Source of the DNA: Allodiplogaster sudhausi
Lineage: Eukaryota; Nematoda; Chromadorea; Rhabditida; Diplogasteridae
Length of the DNA stretch: 64,000 nt
Assembly (NCBI GenBank): GCA_945643635.1
Contig: CALZFC010000032.1
Location: 1,692,501 to 1,756,500 of the forward strand
Direction of reading: 5' to 3'
The notes beneath the pieces are model-generated. The model saw only the letters and a list, made by a program, of their open reading frames with translations, made no database searches and was not told where the DNA came from. The stretch's first letter is position 1, and each line of letters begins with the position of its first letter. Shown piece by piece: positions 25,585 through 36,663 of this stretch. The translations under genes were made by a program, and so were the position numbers.

Positions 25585-26223
25585 ATGGATCCGATGGATC
25601 CGCAATTTTCCATCTCTTCCGGCCGCTACGGTGGCTTCCGCGGCAGCAACTACAAGCTGCGCGCCGGCTCCGTCGCCATTCTCGGCATCTCCCAAGCAAT
25701 ACTGTAAGCACACTAAAATTGTGGGCACATTTAAATAGAAAGCACACCGAAAATAGTAAGCACACTAAAATTGTAAGCACACCGAAAATAGTAAGTACAC
25801 CGAAAATAGTAGTATCGCATTCTAAAAAAGTGTTCACACTAATATTCATTCAAAAATTTCAAGAACACTGGAAACAGTATTCGTATTCTTAAATTGTAAG
25901 CACGCCTTAACTAGTAACCATGTTCTAAAAGTGTAAACGCACTGAAAATAGTATTCATACATTAAAATTACTTTCTATAATAAACTGTAAGCACACTGAA
26001 AATAGTATTCAAACTTAAAAATTAATCGCAATAACTTATCCTTTCTAAGATTATGAGCAAATACGGTATGGCATATTGTACCACATAAACCGGAAAATAT
26101 GTACGTCTATCATGAATATGATTAGTGCTCTAGCCGATGTGTGTAAGCGTTTCTTGTATCTGGAATTTGTCTGTCAAGGCGAAATGGCGGCTGTTTTGCG
26201 CTGCGAGAACCCACAGTGCAGTA
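25585..26223 (+). CDS. N-terminal exons of an unrecognised membrane protein
   Basis: Exon 1 (25585-25703) starts at an ATG three bases after a CATTTAG acceptor, as for a trans-spliced first exon. It encodes MDPMDPQFSISSGR, a Gly/Arg-rich segment, then LRAGSVAILGISQAI, and ends in phase 2 at GTAAGC. Exon 2 (26126-26223) begins after GATTAG and restores frame, adding LALADVCKRFLYLEFVC and a Cys-containing loop (RCENPQCS), then a GTATGT donor. The AGSVAILGISQAILALADV stretch reads as a transmembrane helix, with a Cys-rich loop after it. Later exons may be those at 28724 or 29351, but I could not connect them. No family recognised. Exon 1 is the intact version of the exon truncated at 21228 by the duplication. 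Confidence 0.45.
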
Positions 26224-28723
26224 GTATGTATCACCGCTACCGTAAAGACAGCTTACAAGTGTCATTAAATTTGTTTTGATGTACAAAAGGTTTACACGCT
26301 CGCGCGGTTACGAGAATGCAATTAAAATGTCATAAAAGGAGACCATTAAAATGGAGGAATTTTTCTTCGCCTTAAACGAGAGAGAGAATGAAGAACAGTG
26401 TAGTCTTTCACTTCTCATGATTCTCTCTTGTTTTTCTTTCTCCTTGTAATGTCAAAGAATCGGAGAGAAGAAAAGAGACCGCTTAATGAATGTCATTGCT
26501 TACAATTAGATAAATACTACTATCACATGCTCCTTGTCAGAACCGCTCTTTCGGAACAATTCTCCTTTTACTCCATTCTCATCATTTCCCAGTTCGCTTG
26601 AATTGAGAACCACCGTGGCTAGCGCCAGCAAGAAGATGGGAAATATTTTTTTTAAATAAGAATATGTGTGTGTGTTAATGCAATTTGCACAACAAAGTGA
26701 AAGTTGTTTCCCTCACTTCTTAAATAAAAAACCAAAAAAAATGTATTTTCAATTTTTCCTCTTTTTCTTAACCTTGTTTTTTTTTAAACAATATGTGTTG
26801 CAGAGTTATGTTCTCGATATTCCTTCTCAATCCCTTTTTCGCACTCTTTTTCTTTCTTCTTTTCTCACTCGCTCTCACTCTTACTCTTCTTATTTCACAT
26901 CTTCTATTCGTTTGCTCATATCATTGCTATCATCTCACACTGGAACCTCTGCTCACTGGAACCATCGCTGATTGTGAGTTCAAACCACTATGGCGATGAT
27001 GATATTGCAATGCATTCCGACTAATTCGAATAGAGAGCGACAGAACTAGAGAGCTTAGGCAACTGATCTTCTCGAATTTTGGGCTGACCTTAAGGTGGAC
27101 CGAGAGGTCGAGAGAGGGGAGAGAGAGAGAAAGAGAGAAATAGAGAGAGAATGAGAGAGAGAATAAGAGAAAGAGAAAGAGAAAGAGAGAGAGAAAGGGA
27201 ACGAAAATAAAAGCATGAGAGAGAAAAGCAAGAGTACGAATCTGTTAGTCTTCCCTGTTTTCGTCCTCTCTGACCTCTCCTGTATCCACTGGTTATCTCT
27301 ATCAAATAAATCAGAGGATTTGTGCGGCTGATTTCTCTCAAGCAAAGTGTTTTTCCAAGTATTACATCCGCCTCAACTTGCTTCTGTATTTATCTTCTCA
27401 ATGTATGTACATACGAATGAATATAATAATTTACATCCAATATTACATTTAGTTTTGCCTCTCGAGACTTTTCAAAGTTTCACTCGGATCTTTCTGTGAT
27501 CTGCCTTATTGTTAGACAAATAGGAGACAACCAAGAATTCCACTAAATTTCGCACTTTGCGTTGCACTCTCGAATTCTTGGCCACAAAGTAGTATAGAAA
27601 TATATGTATTGTATGTATTTATGTAGCTAAGACGATAATGGTTGTTGCATTTTAAAGAGCGCACTACTTATCGCGCTCTTTCACTCTCACTCTCCTCTCT
27701 TGTATATTCTCTTTCTTGCTCTCTCTCTCTCTAGCTTTCTCTCTCTCACTCTCTCCCTCTCTGTCAAAACTCTCTCGCTTCTTCTAGCCTAAATTGCTCT
27801 TCCGTACAAAAGGAGTAGTAAGTTCAACTACTGACCACATCCTGCCATTTCAAAAGATCATCAAACCACACTGTGCTTACTTTTCGTGCCAAACTCCGAA
27901 CTTCTTGGCCATAGTATTTAAGGAAGATGTGCGCACAGAGTTCTGCTTTGATTTAGTCTTCCTCTTATCTCTCTCTTCTCTCTCTCTTCTCTCTTTCTCC
28001 CGTTTCTCTCTCTCTCTCATACTAACTCTCTGATAATTAGCCATCGTCTCAGATCGGCTCTCAATTAATCTAACCTTTCGATTTCTGAATATTTGCTCAC
28101 ATCTTTTGGCATTCCCCACGCGCTCTTCCGCACAGTGTACTACTAACTGATAATGTCGAGAGAAAAAAAGATACTCATAAGGCTATCTTTTCAAGAGATT
28201 TATCTACACATAGATTAAGTGTTTGTAGCAGGTGAAAAAAATATGAACATTCGACGTCCTTCTACTTTCCACTTTGACACACTTTCACTCGTATTCGCTG
28301 TACACATTCATAGACAGTACTTCCAGTAGTTACAACAGTTCAACAGGCCTCTTTGCTGCATTAGAAGCTGTCCAATGAGAGCGACGAGGCAAGTGACAAA
28401 AGAGAAAAACGATGCAAAATGCGCTTTTGTGAATTAGCTAAAAAGCATATAAAATTCATCGCTCTCTTCACTGTGTTCACGCCTTTTTCTCGCGCCAAAT
28501 GTTTAGAAAATAATAGGGTAAAGGAAATCCTTTTTTTGTTTGTTACTAATACTGGAACATTTTTTTTTGGTCTTTACTTTATTTATGTTTGTTATGGCGC
28601 GTTGCTTGCTAAATAATAACTGCCGACTGTGTACGTGGATGTAATCGTGACTATTGACTATATAGTCGAATTATAGTGCGTTACGTTTCTGTCATTTTCG
28701 AATAGTCGCTCTTGTCGTTCATC
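26224..28723. other. Presumed intron or intergenic, with repeats
   Basis: GA tract at 27110-27205; CT-rich tracts at 27700-27780 and 27960-28030. A hydrophobic open stretch at 26793-26980 after a GTTGCAG acceptor is CT-driven and is not called. No exon I can support. Confidence 0.4.
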
Positions 28724-29290
28724 ATGCACAGTGCGCATGTCTACGACACCGGAAATGGCGGCGGTGTCCAGACGAGGTTGAGGATCGAGAAGATGAGTAC
28801 GTGAATATTAATTTTTTTTAAATTTAAGCTAGAAAAAAATTCATAGCTAATTTATCGGTAGCGAATATTGAAACAATAATTATCTTAATTATAGCTAATG
28901 TCCTTTCATTAGAGCGCGGACAATAAAACATTATCATTTAAGTAAACCGCAGGAGAAGTAAAACCACCTGATTGCGAGTACATTTAGTATAAAGAAATAA
29001 AGAAATAAAATAATGTGTATCTATAATATGATTATCTATTTATCTTCAGAGCTAGTATGATATTTATGCAATTAGTAAGGAAATATTTACATCATGGATA
29101 CTTTATATTTATATAGGTACATAAATAAGTACTCTCTACTGTTCTACTTTCTCTTCTCTTTCGCTCCCCTGACTTTCCTTCTGTTTCTCTCTCTCTCACA
29201 CTCTATCTCTCTCACTCTTATAGATAACATTACATTCTTTTTGCAGCGCCTGAGGAGCGCCGCGGTCAACATGAACCGTCAGTTCATTAG
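28724..29290 (+). CDS. Possible two-exon C-terminal coding region
   Basis: Exon 28724-28796 (MHSAHVYDTGNGGGV..., ending IEKM) stops at a GTACGTG donor in phase 1. Exon 29247-29290 begins after CTTTTTGCAG and adds TPEERRGQHEPSVH and a TAG. The joined piece is hydrophilic and could be a cytoplasmic tail. The ATG at 28724 may be internal, since a CAG acceptor ends at 28731. It could belong to the membrane protein starting at 25585; the connection is inference only. Confidence 0.35.
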
Positions 29291-29350
29291 CGTCATAAAT
29301 CTTCCATTTTCACTAGGATAAAAAAAAGAATAAAAAAAGATAAACTATAG

Positions 29351-29460
29351 CGGAACAATATTGTTCCGGTACTGCTTCTCATTGTCAGTCAGAACGACTT
29401 GTTCCCTGAAATTGGTGTTTCCACCGCCGCTGGAAATGTCTACTATGTGATAGCAACATG
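29351..29460 (+). CDS. Possible isolated exon with a hydrophobic segment
   Basis: Open from an ACTATAG acceptor to a GTATCA donor, phase 0 to 2. It encodes NNIVPVLLLIVSQNDLF, then PEIGVSTAAGNVYYVIATW, and looks membrane-embedded. It lies 60 bases after the stop at 29290, so it is either an alternative exon or part of another transcript. Its start overlaps a perfect 18-base palindrome (CGGAACAATATTGTTCCG). Confidence 0.3.
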
Positions 29461-32261
29461 GTATCACGTTCTCTTACAAACGCAACGAAATGCGTTTATT
29501 GTTCTTCAAACAATAGGGAGAAAAGGTTTATAATATTGACTGACATTGAGGATATAAACAGCACACACTTATGTATACATAAGAGCATAGCCACATTCTT
29601 ACATGCTTACCTCATCGTTTTTGTTTCACGTCAAGCACGCTTGGCTACGCCATTTCTCATCTCAAATTGAGAGATTTCCTTGTATTCCTTTAGCGCAAAA
29701 CACGCGCAACATTTCGTTTTACATTGGACTGCTTTGATCAAATCTTTTTTTAGGAAGTTTATAAAAAAAACAATGACTGGTGCTCGTAACCCTCTTTTTC
29801 GTAAAAAAAAGTATTATTGTTATTATGGGTAGCGAGCAAAAAAAAAATGTAAAAATAGTCGGAAATAAGTTTTGCCAGAGCACTGACAGAAAAAGTTCAA
29901 TTCGAGATCTTTGTCTGGTTTTCGACGGAGTTTGGAGAACACGTGCTCAGTGGCTAATTAGATTTATTTAAATTGTTTGCCGCGCCATATTAATTCCGCA
30001 TCAATGGTCAGCTGTGCAAATGGCTGTCGTCCCGGTGGTGTCATTTGTTCACCTCTAGTATATAGGCATGCTGTACGCACTGGGCCGGTGCTGTGTTTGC
30101 AGTTATTCGGACTTCCATATTGTAATATATATATATATTCCCAGTTTTGTTAAATCATCTTTTTCCTATTCAATAGTGCTATTAACTTTTTTAGTGTTAC
30201 AAATAATTAAAAGTCACTCCAAAAACGGCTTCTTTTTGATTTGAAACCTTACTCGCGCATTCGCGACAGTGAAATAGGAGAGAGAGAGAGAGAGAGAAGC
30301 GAGAGAGGGTGAGAAAAAAAAGAATTTAAAAAAGAACAATATACATGTACTATATTAGATTTTGTAATAGATGACTTATGCAAAATGCAATATTTACTGT
30401 GTATTATTTAAAATATTGAATTTTTTCCAAAATTATTTTTACGAATATCTACCGCCATCAATAGAATAAACATTAAAATTGGTGTCAGACCATCGAGGAA
30501 GGAGGCAACATTTTGATCTTTCCGCATGTGAACTAAAGGTTAAAAATGTATATTGCAGCTGATAAGATAAGATATTCCATGACAGAGTGCGTATGGCTTG
30601 TTTGCCGGCGAAAGTTATCACTATTTATCTTTCTCTCTCTCTTTTTCTCTCTTTCTCTCTTTCCTTCTTTCTCTCTCTCTCTCTTTTTCTCTCTCTTTCT
30701 CACTGTCCCTCTTTCTCTCTCTCTCTAGTACAGTTTGCCTCGTGCTATTGTTTGCTCACTTTCACACTCTGTAAGCCTCAAAAGTGTTGTGCTTCTGTCA
30801 GGAAGAGAAAGTATTGCGAAGCTGTAACAATTCGTCATTTTTGGCGAGTTTTCACGTAAGAGTGTAATATATATATATATATATATATTTTAATTTCTGT
30901 ATTTTCACGCGCCTTCGTAAACTTTGCATATCTTTTTTTTTATTCGGGGAGCCCGGTGGTTCTTTGGTGTGTAAGTTATATGAAATTTGAACATGAGAGT
31001 GATCTGAGCTGCCGTGTGGGTTTGTTTCACAACCTCTGACATTTGTTCTGACTAAAAAAAAAGTGATTGTAAGCCTCTTCTCGTTCTTCTTCGTTCATCC
31101 GTTCTGCTTGACGATAATGAATTAAATGCAAATTTTACCAGCAGCTTCATTTCAAAGATAATTATGGATTTTTTTTTTCTGCATAAATTAAATGAGCTAT
31201 ATATGAGCGACTTGTCGGTGTTGGACATCGGATTTTGATCTACTTCCTGAAGTTGATCGATGGATCTTGCTCTTCTGGGCTCTTGGCTCCATATAGCTGG
31301 AGCTTATACTTTTGAATGCTTCATACCTCTTCTGCGAGATGAGGCTGCATCAGCTCGCGTTATATGCGAATGGAGTGATTCTTTGGGTTGTTAGTGTGTG
31401 GAATTTTAGAGATAATGAAGGAGAGTAAAGGAGAGGAAGAGAGAGAGAGGTAGAGATGTAGAGAGAGAGAGGAAGAGAGAGAGAGATAGAGAGAGAGAAA
31501 GAGAGAGGAATAGAGAGAAAGAGAGAGGAAGAGAGAGAGAGCGCAAAGAAAGAGTAGCACAGTTGCAATGATTTTATTGCTTATGGCTCCGCAGTGGCGT
31601 GAGATTCTTTTGAGATCTGTCAATTTCAAGGAAACGTTGCGATAGGTTGTCTCTCTGGGGGAAAATCAGTTTACTGCTTACTTAGCGACCACGTGGTCGC
31701 CTCTCCCTCTTTCTCTGCGTTTCAAGTATTTGCAAAGAACGAAGAGAACAAAAGGTTTTATTTCTAGCAGGAGAGAATTAAGAGAGAGAGAGATAGAGAG
31801 AGAGAGAGACGCAGAAATACAGATACAGACAGAGAGAGAGTGAGAGAGAGAGAGAGAGCAATTGAGAGAAAAAAGAATTGGAACGCCTCAGAATTTGACA
31901 CTTTAATCGCTCATCTTTATAGGAACTATCAATCATGAGCTGATTGGAAAAAAGAGTAGAGATGCAGATAAAAAAAGGGAAAGTTAGAGAGAGAGAGTGC
32001 AATTGAGGACTAGAGAAAAAAAGAAGAGATGCAGAGAGAATGCAAAAAATGCTATCAAAAATCAAACGCTCATAAAGGCTTCTATAATAATGTGATAGTT
32101 TGATGGCATGCCTTAATACACTCTATCGTTCATCTCTTTATTGAGAGAAAGCTCTGTCGCCTTTTTTTCTCTGTTTATATTATCCTCTCTCTTACTCTCT
32201 TTCTCTCTACCTCTCTCTCTCTCTCTCTCTCTCTCTTTTTCTCTCAATATCTCCTTCTTTC

Positions 32262-32295
<34 letters not shown>

Positions 32296-32733
32296 TCGCG
32301 CCGCCTATGCAAGCCGTTACTAGTCTCGCCACCCTCCCTCTGCCTCCTTGAAGAGGCAACAAACTCGGTTCACGATTGCCTTTTACGAGTTGAGCTCTGT
32401 CTGGCGCAATATTCTTCTCTGTATGACATCAGCAGATGCCTTGTAAATATTTGCCTTAAACCCGAAAGAGTAGCCATGTCTCTTCATCTTTCGCTCTCTC
32501 TATAGTTTGCTCTCTATTTCTCTCTCTCTCTGTCTCTCTCTGTTTCTCTCTCTCTCCCTCTCTCTTCTTTCTTCTTCTCTCTCTCACTTTTCTTCCTTAC
32601 TCACCGAAAACTTGGCCATAGAAAGTGGCCATATTTGGACATGGTCCTCATCCTCTCTCCCTTTCTCTCTCTCTCTCCCTCTATCCCTCTGTCCCTCTCT
32701 CCCTTTCTCTCTCTCTCTCCCTCTATCCCTCTG

Positions 32734-32780
<47 letters not shown>

Positions 32781-32823
32781 AGCTTTCTCTCTCTCTCTCT
32801 GTCTCTCTCTCCCTCTCTTCCAG
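29461..32823. other. Region upstream of the Rh gene, repeats, no supported exon
   Basis: Contains GA tracts (30275-30310, 31420-31550, 31780-31860), CT tracts (30630-30728, 32170-32300, 32500-32820) and a short AT run at 30868-30890. The CT tract at 32640-32822 runs directly into the acceptor of the first Rh exon. Promoter elements are not recognisable. Confidence 0.5.
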
Positions 32824-32833
32824 GGACGCCCGC

Positions 32834-34146
32834 ATGTCGTCCTCTCTGCAGAAGCACCAGTTCACTCTGGTCGTTCTCGTCCTCCATGCCATCTTCGTCG
32901 TCCTCTTTGCTCTCTTTGCCTCGTACGATCCGAGTGCCATGCCGGGCAGCGTCGACGATCAGCTGCCGCTGGCCAGCAAGTATTCGAGTAAGGACTAAGG
33001 AATCTTAAGGAATCTTTATGACCTTAAGACCCTAATGGCCTTGAAACCTTACGTAAGACCTTAACAACTTATGTGAGAAATTAAGACCTTAAGGTTTTTA
33101 GTGATAATTCGTCTTAGCTTGCTCTCGCCAGCACGTACTCGTGTAAGGACTAAGGGATGTCATTAACAACCTTAATGACCTTAAGAACTTAAGACCTTAA
33201 GGCCTTACGACCATAAGGCTATGTGGGAATTTGGCCTTATTGTTAGCTGCCGGTCGCCAGCAAGTACTCGAGTGAGGAGACTAACAATAAGGAATGTTAG
33301 GGAACCAAAAGACCTTACTGGCCTTAATCGCCATTAGACCTTAAGGAAGAACTTAAGACCTTAATCAGATTTTGTATAGTACTTTAGCCCTTAATAGCTT
33401 AATGCCCTAATCATAAAACCTTATGTATTTAGCGAGAGAGTTCGCCCAGAACGGTTCTCGTCTCAAAATCATATTTTTTGGGATACTACTTGAGAACTTC
33501 ACGTCAACATTAGATAATGATGACCTCAAAGCGTTATGACATATTACATATATTTGAGGACGAACTATTATTTGATAAATCAATAATTCGATAAATCAAA
33601 ATGATCGGGAACATTTGCAGTGTTCCAAGACACGCACGTCATGATCTTCATCGGCTTCGGCTTCCTCATGACCTTTCTGAAGCGGTGCGTAACAAGCGAA
33701 ATTGTAATCACGTTATTTGTAAAAAAAAAAAGGTGAAGAAAAATAACTTACCGGCTGACCAGAGCTGATACTTTTAGATTGTAACATTTATTTGTATACT
33801 AACGAAAATCTCGCGAAGAGCAACGATCGTTTGTTCGAGTGTCCAAAATAATGGCGCTGCGAGCCGTTAAACCACCGTTACTGCGCTGACCGTTTGAATT
33901 TTACGGATACAGCGAGGCTTTCTGAGATAGTCTAATTTTTTTTTCGGTGGTTATATACATATGTATTCAAACTAGCTTTTAAGATAAAGGGTCATTTTGT
34001 TTGTTATCGTTGATTAAACCGCGCTCTCTCCCTCTCTCTTACTTTCTCGTAATCTCTCCCCCCCCCTCTCGCACTTCCCTTCTCCCTCTCTCTTAATTTC
34101 TCAGTCTGATTCTCTCTCTCTAACTCGCTGTCTCTTCCTCTCCCCC

Positions 34147-34190
<44 letters not shown>

Positions 34191-36632
34191 ATTCCCTCTC
34201 ATCTCTCTCTCTCTTCCTCTCTTTCTCCAGCTACGGTTTCTCAGCCGTCTCCGTCAACCTTCTCCTCGCTTGCTTCACCATCGAATGGGGCCTCCTTGTA
34301 CGCGGCTTCCTCTCGGAGCACTTTGCCGAGCACGGCACCTTCACGATCGGCATCGATGAGTCAGCTTTTAATTAAATTATTCAATTAATTAATTGATTAA
34401 AAGTATTTCAACAGCTTAATTTAATTAAAAAAATACCTCCATTAAAATGTAAAACGCTTAAAACTCGTTTATCGCTTTAAATGGCACGACGAAAATTTGG
34501 TGAACAAGAATTCAATGAGCCCTGATTGTAAAGTATTATGTGGTGGTTATAGATCTCTCTCTTTTCTCAACGGTGTTCTAACTTCCTTTTATATAATACA
34601 AATAGATACAATTTTTTTAAATTTTGCTTACAATCAGACATCAGAGAAAAAAAAAAGAAAAAGCCAAACAAAATCCACATACTCTTAAAGGATTTATTGA
34701 ATATTTTTTTTATTTTTTCCGCCAGCTTATTTTTCTTCAAGCACTAAGATATTCATTCAGTCGGAGAAAAATTATGAGGGTAGCATGCGGTTTGCACCAT
34801 GAATGAACTCACCATGAATGATTAGAAAAAAAATTTACGAATTGATTGGGCGCGGATTTCTCCCGGTACCTGGATAATTAATTGAAAAAAAGATATAAAA
34901 GACAGGAATACATTAATAATTTGCAAGTAAAAGTTTTATTTTCACCAATTGTATGTTATTTCACGTTAGAATTAAGATTATCTCATCTTACTTTAAAGTA
35001 TTTGATATGTATGAGAGACAACCGAAATTTTAAAGATTTTAGTAAATATTGCTGAAATTTTTTAAATAAATATACATATTTAAAAAGAAAGAATGAGAGA
35101 GATAGAAGGGCGGGAGAGAGAATTACACCATGAGAGGAAAAGAGGATGAGAGTAGAGAAGATTGAGAAGTTAACAAAATAAATAGGGCGATAAACCATTT
35201 AAAATGAATCAAAAATTAATTGATCAATGGATCAATCAATCAATCAATAACTAAACAGACTCCTGACGGCGGACTTCGCTGCTGCGGTCGTGCTGATTTC
35301 GATGGGTGCAATGCTCGGGAAGCTGTCGCCCGTGCAGTATCTCATCATGGCATTCATCGAGACGCCCGTCGCACTCGCGGTCGAGCATCAACTCGTGCAT
35401 CGACTTCATGTACGCTCTTTCCCTCTCTTTCTCTAACTTACTCTCGCTCTCTCTCTCTCTCCTCCTCTCTCCTTCTCTCTCTTTGCTTCATTCTCTCCCT
35501 CCCTCTCTCTCTCTCTCCCTCTCTCTCTCCCCATCTCCCCCCACCCATCTCCAGATTAACGACGCGGGTGGCTCCATTATCGTGCACGCCTTCGGTGCCT
35601 ACTTCGGCCTCGCGTGCTCGCGTGCCTTTGCGAAGAAAGAGCAGCGAGAGCACGAGCACGAAGGCAGCGTCTACCACTCGGATATCTTCGCCATGATTGG
35701 TGCGGTGGGGATGGGTGATAAGCCCTGGCTGTGAAGGGCCGTGAATTAGGAGTTGGTGTAGGTTTAGTTCGAGTCATGTGGCAGTGAATTAGGGTTTGGT
35801 CTAGGCGAGGGAAGGAGCACTTGGGAATTGGAAATTGATCTTTATTTCATTTTTCCTCCTGCTTTTTCTCAAACAATAAGCACGACTGTTTTCAATTAAG
35901 AGAAAATGATGAAATAACAGGTGGTTTGCATGAGCGACGATACTATAAAATCTGCAAAGAAAGTTTCAGTAATGATTACACGGAGAAAGTGTTGAGTAAA
36001 TTAAAAAAAAAGAATTAACGAGAAAAGATCAAGTGTGAGCACGTGGTGCAACTATTTATTTCATGAATTGTTTGAATTATTATTTCACATTCAAATCAAT
36101 ATGATTTCCTATTGAATTAAATTAAATTAATTTGTGCGAATTCATTTGCGATTTTTTGGCTCCTTTGAATGTCCATTTATTGAATGGTATTTATTTATTG
36201 AAAATTGGCGATTCGTCCAGTCAGATGTGTAGGAACCAATGTGCCACTTTGGCAATAATGGTATGGCTTTTGAAGGCGCCATCTTCCTCTGGGTCTTCTG
36301 GCCATCATTCAATGCGGCCGTTGCTGCGACGGCGGATGGGAAGCAGCGGTGAGAGAGAGAGGGAGGGAGAGAGAGAGTGCGAGAGAGAGAGAGAGAGAGA
36401 GAGAGGGAGGAGAGAGAGAGGGAGAGAGAGAGGAGAGAGAGAGAGGGAGAGAGAGGGAGAGAGGGAGGAGAGAGAGGGAGGGAGAGAGAGAGACAGCGAA
36501 AGGGCGTGAAAGATGGGAGAAAGGGAGAGAAAGGGAGAAAGAGAAAGAGAGAGAGAGAGAGAGAGTAGAAAGAGAGAGAGGGTGAGAGAGAGGGGAGAAA
36601 GGGAGAGAGAGGGAAAGAGAGAGAGAGAGATG

Positions 36633-36663
<31 letters not shown>

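Larger units (their letters stand above)
16557..25591. repeat. Large direct tandem duplication, two copies (16557-21228 and 21229-25591)
   Basis: The same sequence reappears with an offset of about 4667-4670 bases throughout. Copy 1 ends within an ATGGAT word at about 21228 and copy 2 continues through the same point at 25591 into an intact exon. Differences are a few single bases (for example CTG to CTT at about 17059/21730) and microsatellite length. Copy 1 also carries an internal 307-bp tandem duplication (20493 and 20800) that is single in copy 2 (25159). The near identity means a recent event, or an assembly artefact from two haplotypes. Confidence 0.95.

Noticed and set aside
26793..26999. 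Hydrophobic frame as a transmembrane exon
   Set aside because: The Phe/Leu/Ser content follows from CTTTTT/CTC-rich sequence, and phase does not connect to neighbouring exons.
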